DNA of 35,480 nucleotides from an uncultured Clostridia bacterium (GCA_947624945.1 CANQMJ010000004.1:1-35480); one strand, 5' to 3'; shown: positions 1-8,379, counted from the stretch's first letter. Notes: generated by a model not told the origin, from the sequence alone. Translations and numbers: made by a program.

Positions 1-1
1 G

Positions 2-1438
2 TCGTACGGCGAACGGTACACGTACTCGCCGAACGACTGCTCGTGCGGCGACCTCGACGGCGACGGCGAGTATGAGATAGTGCTCAAATGGGACCCGTCG
101 AACGCGCAGGATAACTCGAAGGACGGTTACACGGGCAACGTGATACTTGACGCGTACAAATTAGACGGCACGAAGCTGTGGCGCATCGACCTCGGTGTCA
201 ACATCCGCGCAGGCGCGCACTACACGCAGTTCCTCGTGTATGACTTCGACGGCGACGGAAAGGCCGAGGTCGTCTGCAAGACGGCGGACGGAACCGTCGA
301 CGGTACGGGTCGGACGATAGGCGACGCGTACGAGGATTACAGGACGTCCGCAGGGCGTATACTGTCGGGTCCCGAGTATCTGACCGTGTTCAACGGCGAG
401 ACGGGCGCGGCGATAACGACGATAGATTACGAGCCGCCGCGAGGCACCGTCGACTCATGGGGCGACAATTACGGCAACCGCTGCGACAGATTCCTCGCAG
501 CAGTAGCATATCTCGACGGCAAGACGCCCTCGATCGTCATGTGCCGCGGCTACTACACGCGCGCGGTGCTCGCGGCGTACAATTTCGACGGAGCACACCT
601 GAACAGCGTGTGGACGTTCGACTCCGACGCGCATGTTCCGCGCAACGCAGAGGCGGCGGGGCAGGGCAACCACAACCTCTGCACGGCTGATGTCGACGGC
701 GACGGTTTTGACGAGATCGTATACGGTCAGTGCTGCATCGACCACGACGGTACGCTCCTTTGGTCGACGAGGCTCGGTCACGGCGACGCCGTCCATGTGG
801 GCAATTTCCTGCCCGACCGAGACGGTCTTGAGATATGGGGCTGCCTCGAGGGCGGTCAGGGCGCGTATCTCGCCGAGGCTGAGACCGGTAAAATACTCCG
901 CAAATACAGCACGAACCGCGACTGCGGGCGTGCGCTCGCCGACAATTTCGTCAGCGGCAACGACTCGGCAGAGTTCGTGTGCGCGACGACAGGCGACGTG
1001 TTCGTCGGCATCGACGGGAAGCTCGGCAAGTCGTGGAACGGCGGCATAAACTTCGCCGTGTGGTACACGGATAAGCTCGAAAGATGCGGTCTTGACGGTA
1101 CGCGCGTATATTCGTTCGAGTACGGCGACGTGCTCAACGGTCAGGGCGTCGTGTCCTGCAACGGCTCCAAGTCGACGCCGTGTCTGACGGCGGACCTTTT
1201 CGGCGACTGGCGCGAGGAAATAGTGTTTGCGTCGTCGAACGGCAAAAATTTGCGCGTTTACACGACCGACTTCGATACGGAATACAGACTGCCGACGCTG
1301 ATGCATGACACGATGTACCGCTGCGGCGTCGCGGCAGAGAACGTCGCGTACAACATACCGCCGCACACCGAATGGTTCCTTGACACGGACTATCCGCTGC
1401 CGGATTATCTCGACGTGCATATGGTAAAGGTAAAATAA
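2..1438 (+). CDS. Rhamnogalacturonan lyase, family PL11 (5' end cut by window)
   Basis: The reading frame is open from base 2, so the N-terminus lies outside the window; an ATG at 80 is internal. The protein matches YesW/YesX-type rhamnogalacturonan endo-lyases, which cleave the rhamnose-galacturonate backbone of pectin by beta-elimination. Visible family landmarks are a YSPNDCSCGDLDGDG stretch at the very start, KWDPSNAQDNSKDGYTG, RAGAHYTQF, SGPEYLTVF and GQGNHN. Acidic DxDGDG(x)2E loops (GDLDGDGEYE, YDFDGDGKAE, ADVDGDGFDE) are the calcium-binding loops of the eight-bladed propeller. Any signal peptide would be upstream. It ends at TAA just before a strong hairpin. The family identification is firm; whether it is secreted cannot be judged here. 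Confidence 0.93.
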   Translation, partial: SYGERYTYSPNDCSCGDLDGDGEYEIVLKWDPSNAQDNSKDGYTGNVILDAYKLDGTKLWRIDLGVNIRAGAHYTQFLVYDFDGDGKAEVVCKTADGTVDGTGRTIGDAYEDYRTSAGRILSGPEYLTVFNGETGAAITTIDYEPPRGTVDSWGDNYGNRCDRFLAAVAYLDGKTPSIVMCRGYYTRAVLAAYNFDGAHLNSVWTFDSDAHVPRNAEAAGQGNHNLCTADVDGDGFDEIVYGQCCIDHDGTLLWSTRLGHGDAVHVGNFLPDRDGLEIWGCLEGGQGAYLAEAETGKILRKYSTNRDCGRALADNFVSGNDSAEFVCATTGDVFVGIDGKLGKSWNGGINFAVWYTDKLERCGLDGTRVYSFEYGDVLNGQGVVSCNGSKSTPCLTADLFGDWREEIVFASSNGKNLRVYTTDFDTEYRLPTLMHDTMYRCGVAAENVAYNIPPHTEWFLDTDYPLPDYLDVHMVKVK

Positions 1439-1456
1439 ACGGCAAACGAATATAAC

Positions 1457-1486
1457 AAAGCCGTGCGGCTCCCGCCGCACGGCTTT
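1457..1486 (+). terminator. Hairpin terminator after PL11 lyase gene
   Basis: A perfect 13-bp stem (AAAGCCGTGCGGC with its complement) closes a TCCC loop 18 bp after the lyase stop codon. The stem's own 3' arm supplies the T-run; the following ACGTTATCCTC is only weakly T-rich. Confidence 0.75.
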
Positions 1487-1512
1487 ACGTTATCCTCACC
1501 TGATTAATGACA

Positions 1513-1545
1513 ATTTATGAACAAATTGTGAACAGATTTTGAACA
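1513..1545. promoter_or_regulatory. Three tandem 11-bp repeats, PHO-box-like operator
   Basis: The hexamer TGAACA occurs at 1518, 1529 and 1540, exactly 11 bp apart. On the opposite strand this reads TGTTCA followed by five variable bases, three times, and a partial fourth unit (TGTCAT) lies next to it. Direct repeats at one helical turn are typical of OmpR/PhoB-family response regulators. GTTCA repeats at 11-bp spacing resemble actinobacterial PHO boxes, and TTCACA/TTCATA resembles the Bacillus PhoP box. The site lies about 100 bp upstream of the ABC exporter start. The repeat is seen directly; the cognate regulator is inferred. Confidence 0.5.
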
Positions 1546-1643
1546 TGTGAATTTTTTATTCGCGCCATATTGGGTATGGAAATTTTTTTAATTGTATGGT
1601 ATATTTATAAAAGTTTGGTGTTTTCGGAAGTTTGGTAGGTAAG

Positions 1644-3395
1644 ATGAGAACGTATTTTAATTATCTGCGCCCGTATTTCGGACGAATGACGGTAGGACTT
1701 GCGATCAAATTCGGCGGAACGATATTTGATCTGCTAATACCCGTCATGCTCGAGCTTATAATCGACGACGTAATACCGACGGGCAACGCGGCAAAAATTT
1801 ACTATTACGGCGGCATAATGGTGCTCTGTTCGGTGCTTGCCGTGCTCGGCAACGTGATTGCGAACAGGATGGCGTCGCGCGTCGCGAGCGAGTCGACGAG
1901 GCTTTTGCGTCATGATCTGTTCGTCAAGACGCTGTATCTGTCGTGCTCGCAGACGGACAAGTTCACGATACCGTCGCTCGAATCGCGTCTGACGTCGGAT
2001 ACATACAACGTGCATCAGTTCACGGGCATGATGCAGCGCATGGGCGTGCGTGCGCCGATCCTGCTCATCGGCGGACTCGTGCTCGCGTTCATGCTCGACC
2101 CGGTGATGACGCTCGTGCTCGTCGCTATACTGCCGTTTCTCGGCGTGTCCGTGTACTATATCGCAAGAAAGAGCGTACCGATGTACAGACGCCAGCAGTC
2201 GGCGACTGACGACATGGTGCGTACCGTGCGCGAAAACATACAGGGCATACGCGTCATAAAGGCGCTGTCCAAGACGGACTACGAGCGCCGCCGCTTTGAC
2301 GGCGTCAACAAGGCGCTGATGAAGCGAGAGGAGATCGCGGGTCTTACGGTGTCGGCGACGAACCCGCTCATGAACTTCTTCCTTTACGTCGGCTTGACGG
2401 TCGTCATAGTCGTCGGCGCGTTCCGCGTCAACGCTGGCACGTCGGCTGTCGGCAAGATAATGGCGTTTATGACGTTCTTCAACTACATTCTCAATGCGAT
2501 GCTCTCGGTGACGCGTATATTTACGACTTATTCGCGCTGCTCGGCGTCGATGTCGCGTATCACCGAGGTGCTCGAGGCGCAGCCCGAACTCGGCGTCATC
2601 ACGGTCGACGATACTGACGCAAATGCGGACGGCGCTGACGGCAAACCCGCAGCGGACGCGCCGCATATCGAGTTTGACGACGTGACGTTCTCGTATAACG
2701 GCAAGCGCGACAATCTGTCGCACGTAAGCTTTTCGCTCGGTCACGGTCAGACGCTCGGCGTCATCGGCGCGACGGGTGCGGGCAAAACTACGCTCATATC
2801 GCTGCTTCTGCGGTTCTACGACCCCGACGGCGGCAGGATATTCATAGACGGGCGCGACATCAGAACTATCGAGCCCGACGAACTCTACGAGAAATTCGGC
2901 GTCGCGCTCCAGTCAGACTTTTTGTTCGCGGATACGATACATGAAAACGTCCGGTTCGGACGCGACATAGACGACGAAGCAATAGATAATGCGATCGAAT
3001 ACGCGCAGGCGCGCGAATTTGTCGAGAATAAAGAGGGCGGCACGGGATTTGTGCTCGACATAAAGGGCGCGAACCTCTCGGGAGGTCAAAAGCAGCGACT
3101 TCTCATCGCGAGAGCGCTCGCAAGCTCGCCCGATATACTCATACTCGACGACTCGTCGAGCGCGCTCGACTATAAGACAGACGCTAACCTTAGAGGCGCG
3201 ATAGCGAATTCGTTTGAATCGTCGACGAAGATCATAGTCGCGCAGCGCGTCAGCTCGATAATGTCGGCGGATCTGATACTCGTGCTCGACGGCGGAGTCG
3301 TCATAGCGGCAGGTACGGACGCGGAACTGCGCGAGTCGTGCGACATATACCGCGAGATCGCGGAATCACAGATGGGAGGCGCGATCCTTGACTAA
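1644..3395 (+). CDS. Heterodimeric ABC exporter subunit, degenerate ATP site
   Basis: A fused membrane-ATPase half transporter of 583 aa: an N-terminal six-helix ABC exporter domain (about 1-310) and a C-terminal nucleotide-binding domain. Walker A GATGAGKTT sits near residue 375 and the signature LSGGQKQR near 478. The Walker B sequence ILILDDSS carries Asp where the catalytic Glu is expected. The switch His is replaced by Gln (IVAQRVSS, near 534). It therefore has a normal signature but a crippled catalytic site, as in the non-hydrolysing half of LmrC/D- or BmrC/D-like heterodimers. The ATG at 1644 is preferred over the in-frame TTG at 1632 because of the nearby GGTAGG and the usual family N-terminus. 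It overlaps the next gene by 8 bp. Substrate unknown; multidrug or peptide export is typical. Confidence 0.92.
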   Translation: MRTYFNYLRPYFGRMTVGLAIKFGGTIFDLLIPVMLELIIDDVIPTGNAAKIYYYGGIMVLCSVLAVLGNVIANRMASRVASESTRLLRHDLFVKTLYLSCSQTDKFTIPSLESRLTSDTYNVHQFTGMMQRMGVRAPILLIGGLVLAFMLDPVMTLVLVAILPFLGVSVYYIARKSVPMYRRQQSATDDMVRTVRENIQGIRVIKALSKTDYERRRFDGVNKALMKREEIAGLTVSATNPLMNFFLYVGLTVVIVVGAFRVNAGTSAVGKIMAFMTFFNYILNAMLSVTRIFTTYSRCSASMSRITEVLEAQPELGVITVDDTDANADGADGKPAADAPHIEFDDVTFSYNGKRDNLSHVSFSLGHGQTLGVIGATGAGKTTLISLLLRFYDPDGGRIFIDGRDIRTIEPDELYEKFGVALQSDFLFADTIHENVRFGRDIDDEAIDNAIEYAQAREFVENKEGGTGFVLDIKGANLSGGQKQRLLIARALASSPDILILDDSSSALDYKTDANLRGAIANSFESSTKIIVAQRVSSIMSADLILVLDGGVVIAAGTDAELRESCDIYREIAESQMGGAILD

Positions 3396-5175
3396 CGGCG
3401 GAAGATATTCAAGACACATCGAAGAAACGCCCGTTAAGCGCCACCGCTTCCGCGTTTTCTTCCGCATATTCAAATATATGTTCGAGCATCCGGCGCTCAT
3501 AACGTTCGCGCTGTGCCTGATGCTGTTGTCAAACGCGCTCGTGCTGACCGGGCCGCAGCTTTCGGGCAAGGCGATAGAGGCGATAGAGCCCGGTATCGGA
3601 GCCGTCGATTTCTCACGCGTGTTCTATTACTGCGGGCTTATGGCGGCGTTTTACGCCGCGTCGTCGCTGCTCTCGTACGTGCTGTCGGTCACGATGATAC
3701 ATCTGTCGCGCAGCATCGTCGCGAGGATGCGCGAGCAGGTTTTCGATAAGCTGATGAAGCTGCCCGTCAGCTACTTCGACAAAAACCAGACGGGCGACAT
3801 AATAAGCCGCATGTCGTACGACATCGACACGATAAACGCGTCGATATCGAACGATATGCTTCAGATATGCTCAAGCATCATCACGATAGTCGGCTCGCTC
3901 GTCATGATGATAACGATATCACCGCTGCTCGTGCTCGTGTTCGTTATAACGATACCGATGTCGGTTTTGTTCACGCGGTATAAATCGAAAAAAATACAAC
4001 CTCTGTTCCGCCGCCGTTCGGCAAAGCTCGGCGAGCTCAACGGCTACACGGAAGAGATACTGTCAGGGCACAGGACTATTAAGGCGTATCACCGCGAGGA
4101 CACGATGATAGGACGCTTCGACGGCTACAACGATGAGTCGATAGAGGCGTACTATAACGCCGATTATCAGGGCGCGATGATAGGTCCGACCGTCAACTTC
4201 ATCAACAATCTGTCGCTTTCGTTCATCAGCATGTTCGGCGGCGTACTGTATCTGTTCAATCTTACGTCGCTCGCGTCGATATCGACGTTCATACTTTATT
4301 CGCGCCGTTTCTCGGGCCCGATAAACGAGATGGCGAACATCATAAGCGAGCTTCAGTCTGCGGCGTCTGCGGCGGAGCGCGTGTTCAGGCTTCTCGACGA
4401 GCCGGAGGAAACGCACGATATCAACGGCGCTGTGGAGCTCACTGCGCCTCGCGGCGACGTCGACGCGGAGAACATCAGATTCGGCTATTACGAGGACCGC
4501 GAGATACTGCACGGCATATCCTTCGATGCGCCTGCGGGCAAAACTATTGCGATAGTCGGTCCGACCGGCAGCGGAAAGACGACGATCATCAATCTTTTGA
4601 TGCGCTTCTACGACCCTAACAGCGGCACGATACGCGTCGACGGCAGCGATACGCTGACGCTGACGCGAAAGAGCCTGCGCCGTGCGTTCACGATGGTGCT
4701 GCAGGATACGTGGCTGTTCGGCGGCACAATAGCGGAGAATATCGCATACGGCAAAGAGGGCGCGACGCGCGAGGAAGTCGTCGCCGCGGCAAAGGCGGCG
4801 ATGATAGACGACTATATCGAGAGCCTGCCCGACGGCTATGACACGGTCATAACCGAGGACGGCATAAACCTCTCGAAGGGGCAGAAGCAGCTTTTGACAA
4901 TAGCCCGCGCGATGTTGCCCGAATGCTCGATACTCATACTCGACGAAGCGACGTCGAACGTCGACTCACGCACGGAGGTAAAGATACAGTCGGCGATGGC
5001 GAAGCTGATGGAGGGGAAGACGTCGCTCGTCATAGCGCACAGACTGTCGACCGTGCGCGACGCGGACATGATACTCGTTCTTCATAACGGCGACATAATC
5101 GAGCGCGGCACGCACGACGAACTCCTTCGCTGCGGCGGATTCTATGCGTCGCTATATAATTCGCAGTTCAACTGA
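3388..5175 (+). CDS. Heterodimeric ABC exporter subunit, catalytic ATP site
   Basis: A 595-aa half transporter, the partner of the preceding gene. The N-terminal membrane domain is preceded by a basic cytosolic stretch. Its ATPase domain has Walker A GPTGSGKTT (near 391), a non-canonical signature LSKGQKQ (near 495), a canonical Walker B ILILDEATS with the catalytic Glu, and a normal switch His (VIAHRLST, near 551). The defects complement those of the partner. Dimerisation gives one competent site (this Walker A/B with the partner's LSGGQ) and one degenerate site. A TTG start is supported by GGAGG 8-9 nt upstream, within the end of the upstream gene. Its last 8 bp overlap the convergent sigF end. 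Substrate not predictable. Confidence 0.92.
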   Translation: MTNGGRYSRHIEETPVKRHRFRVFFRIFKYMFEHPALITFALCLMLLSNALVLTGPQLSGKAIEAIEPGIGAVDFSRVFYYCGLMAAFYAASSLLSYVLSVTMIHLSRSIVARMREQVFDKLMKLPVSYFDKNQTGDIISRMSYDIDTINASISNDMLQICSSIITIVGSLVMMITISPLLVLVFVITIPMSVLFTRYKSKKIQPLFRRRSAKLGELNGYTEEILSGHRTIKAYHREDTMIGRFDGYNDESIEAYYNADYQGAMIGPTVNFINNLSLSFISMFGGVLYLFNLTSLASISTFILYSRRFSGPINEMANIISELQSAASAAERVFRLLDEPEETHDINGAVELTAPRGDVDAENIRFGYYEDREILHGISFDAPAGKTIAIVGPTGSGKTTIINLLMRFYDPNSGTIRVDGSDTLTLTRKSLRRAFTMVLQDTWLFGGTIAENIAYGKEGATREEVVAAAKAAMIDDYIESLPDGYDTVITEDGINLSKGQKQLLTIARAMLPECSILILDEATSNVDSRTEVKIQSAMAKLMEGKTSLVIAHRLSTVRDADMILVLHNGDIIERGTHDELLRCGGFYASLYNSQFN

Positions 5176-5893
5176 GCTTTTCACGCATATAGTCGAAGAT
5201 CTTCTTTTCCTCGCGCGACACCTTGACCTGAGACAGTCCGAGCACGCGAGCCGTCCGCTCCTGCGATAGGTCGTGATAATACCTCAGCGATATTATCTTG
5301 CGCCACAGCTCGGGAAGCGTCGAGGTGACCTCGTGAAGCGCGATATAGTCGGTACGGTCGGACGTCGTGTCGGGCGCTTCTATCGTGTCGGCGAGTGTTT
5401 CCGCGCTGTCATCGAACGCAGATTCCGATATTGAGCGCACGGGATATGACGACGACATCGCGTCGGCGGCGTCCTCGACCGTGACGCCGAGTGCGGACGC
5501 TAACTCAGATATGCGCGGCTCGCGTCCGTGCTCTGCGACATACCGTTCTTTTTCATAAAGCAGCTGTGAGCCGAGACGCTTCTTGTCACGGCTCACCTTT
5601 ATTATGCCGTCGTCGCGCAGAAAGCGCTTTATCTCGCCTATTATGAGCGGCGTTGCATATGTGGAGAACGCGCAGCCGCGTTCGGGGTCGAAGCTGCGTA
5701 TCGCGCGCACCATGCCTATCATCCCGAGCTGACATAAGTCCTCGAACTCCGCGCCTCTGCCAGAGAACCGCGCCGCGATGCTTCGCACGAGTCCTTCATT
5801 TTCACGTATCAGCTCTTCCTCAGCCTTCGTGTCGCCGTCGCGTACGCTCAGTAGCAGCGCGAGATTGTCGTCGCGGTATGACGTCACCGCCAT
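5168..5893 (-). CDS. sigF: RNA polymerase sigma-F factor
   Basis: A 241-aa sporulation sigma factor (SpoIIAC) that switches on early forespore transcription. Region 2 is visible as NEGLVRSIAARF, FEDLCQLGMIGMVRAIRSFD and FSTYATPLIIGEIKRFLRDD. Region 3 follows (GREPRISELASALGV), and region 4 includes LSQERTARVLGLSQVKVSREE. It is the last gene of a three-gene set with its anti-sigma factor and anti-anti-sigma factor, which fixes the identity as sigma-F rather than sigma-G or sigma-B. The ATG at 5893 has GGAG upstream. It converges on the ABC exporter gene with an 8-bp tail-to-tail overlap and no terminator between them, so the two transcripts should be complementary at their ends. Confidence 0.94.
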   Translation of the reverse strand: MAVTSYRDDNLALLLSVRDGDTKAEEELIRENEGLVRSIAARFSGRGAEFEDLCQLGMIGMVRAIRSFDPERGCAFSTYATPLIIGEIKRFLRDDGIIKVSRDKKRLGSQLLYEKERYVAEHGREPRISELASALGVTVEDAADAMSSSYPVRSISESAFDDSAETLADTIEAPDTTSDRTDYIALHEVTSTLPELWRKIISLRYYHDLSQERTARVLGLSQVKVSREEKKIFDYMREKLS

Positions 5894-5962
5894 GATAAAG
5901 GCTCCGTTTTATATTTTGTCAAGTACATCGCCGCGCTCCGCTTGATTGAATTATATGTACGG

Positions 5963-6445
5963 TCACTGACGCTCGCGTGGGCCGGACAGCGTCTTTATCA
6001 TAGTTACGCGCGTCCCCTTGCCGGGACGGCTGACGACGGCGAGCCTGTCCGTGAAGCTCTGCATTACGGTAAATCCCATGCCGGAGCGTTCGCCCTCGCT
6101 GTCGGTCGTGAATAGCGGCTGCATAGCCTCCTTCACGTTCTCGATGCCGCATCCTTTGTCGCGTACCTCTATGCGGACAGTGCGCTCGTTCAGTATTTTT
6201 ACCGTTATGTAGACGATACCGCGCGCGTCGCGGTATCCGTGGACGATGCAGTTGGTGACAGCCTCGGAGACGGCGCATTTTATGTCGCACAGCTCCTCAA
6301 ATGTCGGATCGAGCTGCGATATGAACGACGATACTATTGAGCGTGCAATTCCTTCGTTTATTGACAGCGACGGAAGCTCGATTCTGATTTCGTTTTTGAG
6401 GTCCTCCGGCGGTCTGCCCGACCTGCGTTTTTCGGTTGATTCCAT
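5963..6445 (-). CDS. spoIIAB: Anti-sigma-F factor, serine kinase
   Basis: A 160-aa GHKL-fold kinase that holds sigma-F inactive and phosphorylates SpoIIAA. The ATP-binding signatures are the N box EAVTNCIVHGY, the G1 box RDKGCGIENV and the G2 region RSGMGFTVMQ. The N-terminal 18 or so residues (KRRSGRPPEDLKN) extend beyond the usual B. subtilis protein and are basic. It sits 15 bp after spoIIAA and 69 bp before sigF, the classical spoIIA order. Confidence 0.94.
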   Translation of the reverse strand: MESTEKRRSGRPPEDLKNEIRIELPSLSINEGIARSIVSSFISQLDPTFEELCDIKCAVSEAVTNCIVHGYRDARGIVYITVKILNERTVRIEVRDKGCGIENVKEAMQPLFTTDSEGERSGMGFTVMQSFTDRLAVVSRPGKGTRVTMIKTLSGPRERQ

Positions 6446-6460
6446 TTTATTTCGTTCCTT

Positions 6461-6790
6461 TCAGTGTTGTTTGATCTCGATGAGCCTGCCCGCTCCCGCG
6501 AGGTCGAGTATGCGCATGACCTGCGGCGACGGCGACAGGAGCGTCAGGCGGCATCCGATTTTTTCGGCGCATGCGATGCGCCCGAGAATTAGCCCGAGTC
6601 CGGCGCTGTCCATGAATTCGACGCCCGACATATCCATGACGGCGCGCTTCGGTCTGTTTGTAAAAAGTGAATTGTCTATCTCGCCGCGGATTCGCTTGGC
6701 GCTGTGATGGTCGATGTCGCCCGAGAGCGAAATTATCATCGTATGTCCGTCGAGCATAGTTTCCGCGCCGGCTTTTGTGTTGCGTTTCAT
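6461..6790 (-). CDS. spoIIAA: Anti-sigma-F factor antagonist
   Basis: A 109-aa STAS-domain protein. It binds SpoIIAB and releases sigma-F when dephosphorylated by SpoIIE, which is not in this window. The phosphorylatable serine lies in the conserved FMDSAGLGLILGR segment, and the amino-terminal part has SLSGDIDHHSAKRI. The ATG at 6790 is backed by GGGGAG 6-7 nt upstream. The N-terminus is about 10 residues longer than in most homologues; an internal start at the second or third Met is possible but lacks a ribosome site. First gene of the operon, downstream of candidate Spo0A boxes. Confidence 0.93.
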   Translation of the reverse strand: MKRNTKAGAETMLDGHTMIISLSGDIDHHSAKRIRGEIDNSLFTNRPKRAVMDMSGVEFMDSAGLGLILGRIACAEKIGCRLTLLSPSPQVMRILDLAGAGRLIEIKQH

Positions 6791-6852
6791 ATTGCTCCCC
6801 GCTTACGTTTGATTTATGCGATTTTATTTTATTCCCACGAAGGCGAAAATAG

Positions 6853-6872
6853 TGTCGCAATCGGCTGTCGAA
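6853..6872 (-). promoter_or_regulatory. Candidate Spo0A boxes upstream of spoIIAA
   Basis: TGTCGAA at 6866-6872 is a perfect match to the core 0A box. TGTCGCA at 6853-6859 is one mismatch away and lies 13 bp apart in the same orientation. They are about 60-80 bp upstream of the spoIIAA start, where Spo0A-P binds in other spore formers. On the coding strand a TTGCGA lies next to the boxes and TAAAAT follows at an unusually long 23-bp spacing, reminiscent of Spo0A-dependent sigma-A promoters. A clear sigma-H promoter was not found. Confidence 0.5.
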
Positions 6873-6924
6873 AAAAATATTTGTAAAAAAATAATGAAGG
6901 CGGAAATTGCCCCGCAAGCGATAA

Positions 6925-6960
6925 ACAAAACAGACGCGGCAGACGCCGCGTCTGTTTTGT
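6925..6960 (-). terminator. Terminator of the 63-aa protein gene
   Basis: A perfect 16-bp stem (ACAAAACAGACGCGGC and complement) with an AGAC loop, starting 6 bp beyond the stop codon at 6967. Read on the minus strand it ends in TTTTGTTT, a good intrinsic terminator. It also separates this gene from spoIIAA. Confidence 0.85.
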
Positions 6961-6966
6961 ATCGGG

Positions 6967-7158
6967 TCAGAACGCCCAGTCGGAGACGTTCTGCATCATA
7001 GTGCCGACGGCGTCGAGCGCCTTTCCCGCGCTGCGCTTGAACTTGCTTTTCTTCGGCTTCATCATCGAAACCGTCGCGGCACCGATCGCGCCGCCTATCA
7101 TGATCCCCGCCGCAACACCTTTTGCGACCTTCATCGTTGTTGACTGTGTCATCATCAT
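6967..7158 (-). CDS. Small membrane-associated YtxH-like protein
   Basis: A 63-aa protein beginning with three consecutive Met codons. The start at 7158 is chosen because GAGGAG lies 8 nt upstream; a longer frame to 7188 would swallow this ribosome site. There is one glycine-rich hydrophobic segment (VAAGIMIGGAIGAATVSMM) followed by a strongly basic KPKKSKFKR stretch and an amphipathic tail. This pattern is typical of small YtxH-like single-pass or membrane-anchored proteins. It is monocistronic with its own terminator. Function unknown. Confidence 0.7.
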   Translation of the reverse strand: MMMTQSTTMKVAKGVAAGIMIGGAIGAATVSMMKPKKSKFKRSAGKALDAVGTMMQNVSDWAF

Positions 7159-7287
7159 ATTTTCGTCTCCTCTGCAATGTATTTGCATTTATAGTATTAT
7201 CCGCCCGTGCGGGTTTGATACGGAATATAAGTAAAATATTGCGAAAGATACGTGTGGGGAGGGACGGTGTCCCTCCCCGCGCAGTCG

Positions 7288-7503
7288 TCAGCTGTTGCTG
7301 TTCTCGTACGACTCCGTCGGACGGAACAGGAGCGTGATGCACCAGATTCCGGCGAGGGCGACGAGCGTGTAGATTATACGCGCTATCATCGTGCCCTGAC
7401 CGCCGCATATCCACGCGACGATGTCGAAGCTGAACAGACCGATGCTTCCCCAGTTGAGCGCGCCGATAATGGCGAGCACAAGGGAGATCTTATCCATAAT
7501 CAT
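7288..7503 (-). CDS. DUF378 small membrane protein
   Basis: A 71-aa protein with two predicted transmembrane helices. The signature DKISLVLAIIGALNWGSIGL with FSFDIVAWI is diagnostic of the DUF378 (YuzA-like) family, and the second helix is IIYTLVALAGIWCITLLF. GGAG lies 10 nt before the ATG at 7503; an ATG two codons later is an alternative. The role of the family is unknown. Confidence 0.85.
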   Translation of the reverse strand: MIMDKISLVLAIIGALNWGSIGLFSFDIVAWICGGQGTMIARIIYTLVALAGIWCITLLFRPTESYENSNS

Positions 7504-7612
7504 ATCATTTTTTCTCCGAGAAATAATTGTGCAAAGCGTCGCTTCGGCGGCGCTTTACTTATAATATTCTCAAATTTGCGCTTCAATATTTGAATTTCGA
7601 GTGGAAATTTTT

Positions 7613-7642
7613 GTATCAACATCGAAATCGGTCACATATAAT
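7613..7642 (+). promoter_or_regulatory. Possible sigma-E promoter for sigK
   Basis: CATATAAT at 7635-7642 matches the sigma-E -10 consensus CATACANT at all but one defined position, 50 bp before the sigK start. The -35 candidate GTATCAA (7613-7619) at 15-bp spacing is poor. Sigma-E control of sigK is known in Bacillus and Clostridium; here it rests mainly on the -10. Confidence 0.35.
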
Positions 7643-7692
7643 GAGAGAAAAGACTGAAAATGCGTGGCGGCGCAGCGCGGGAGGGACTCGGA

Positions 7693-8379
7693 ATGTTTAC
7701 AGATAAGCTTATCGACATGATGGTGTGTATTTTTCTCGGCGTATCGAGCGGACAGAGCTTTCCGCCGCCGCTGTCGCCGGATGAAGAACGACGCCTGTTT
7801 AACGACCTTGCAGACGGTGATATGGACGCAAGAGCGAAGCTGATAGAGCACAATCTGCGCCTCGTTTCGCATATCGTGCGCAAGTACTACTCGTCGAACA
7901 AGAATCAGGAGGACCTCGTCTCGATAGGCACGATAGGACTTGTCAAGGCTATCGACTCGTTCAACATGAAAAACGGTGCGCGCTTCGCGACGTATGCGGC
8001 GAAATGCATACAAAACGAAATACTTATGCATTTCCGCTCGCAGAAAAAGCTCAACTGCGAAATATCAATGAACGAAACTATCGACACCGACCGCGACGGT
8101 AATCCGCTCACATACGGCGATATAATCTGCACGGAGGACAACATCGCCGACGATATCGACACGAGAATGAAATGGCAGCGCGCGCGTGACTACATAACGA
8201 TGCGGCTCGGCGAACGCGAGCGCAAAATAATCGTCATGCGCTACGGTCTTTCCGGCAAACCGGCGCTGACGCAGAGGGAGGTCGCGCAGTCGCTCGGGAT
8301 ATCGCGCTCATACGTGTCGCGTATCGAAAAATCGGTGCTGTCCGAGCTGCGCGATTACATAAGCGGGAATATAACGTGA
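7693..8379 (+). CDS. sigK: RNA polymerase sigma-K factor (intact, with pro-sequence)
   Basis: A 228-aa late mother-cell sporulation sigma factor. The start at 7693 is chosen from GGGAGGG 7 nt upstream; an earlier ATG at 7660 has no ribosome site. The N-terminus carries a hydrophobic pro-region (KLIDMMVCIFLGVSSG) and then the FPPPLSPDEE junction seen in pro-sigma-K, where SpoIVFB would cut. Conserved regions follow: LIEHNLRLVSHIVRKYY, DLVSIGTIGLVKAIDSF, FATYAAKCIQNEILMHFR, and the C-terminal helix-turn-helix TQREVAQSLGISRSYVSRIE. No skin-type element interrupts the gene. It is monocistronic, close to but opposite the spoIIA operon. Confidence 0.93.
   Translation: MFTDKLIDMMVCIFLGVSSGQSFPPPLSPDEERRLFNDLADGDMDARAKLIEHNLRLVSHIVRKYYSSNKNQEDLVSIGTIGLVKAIDSFNMKNGARFATYAAKCIQNEILMHFRSQKKLNCEISMNETIDTDRDGNPLTYGDIICTEDNIADDIDTRMKWQRARDYITMRLGERERKIIVMRYGLSGKPALTQREVAQSLGISRSYVSRIEKSVLSELRDYISGNIT

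Noticed and set aside
455..1480. Long open frame on the minus strand inside the PL11 lyase gene
   Set aside because: Arg/Val-rich translation without family features, wholly opposite a clear PL11 protein. It is a by-product of GC-rich codons.
1734..2744. Minus-strand open frame of 336 codons opposite the first ABC exporter gene
   Set aside because: Arg/His-rich shadow of a confident coding region, with no ribosome site.
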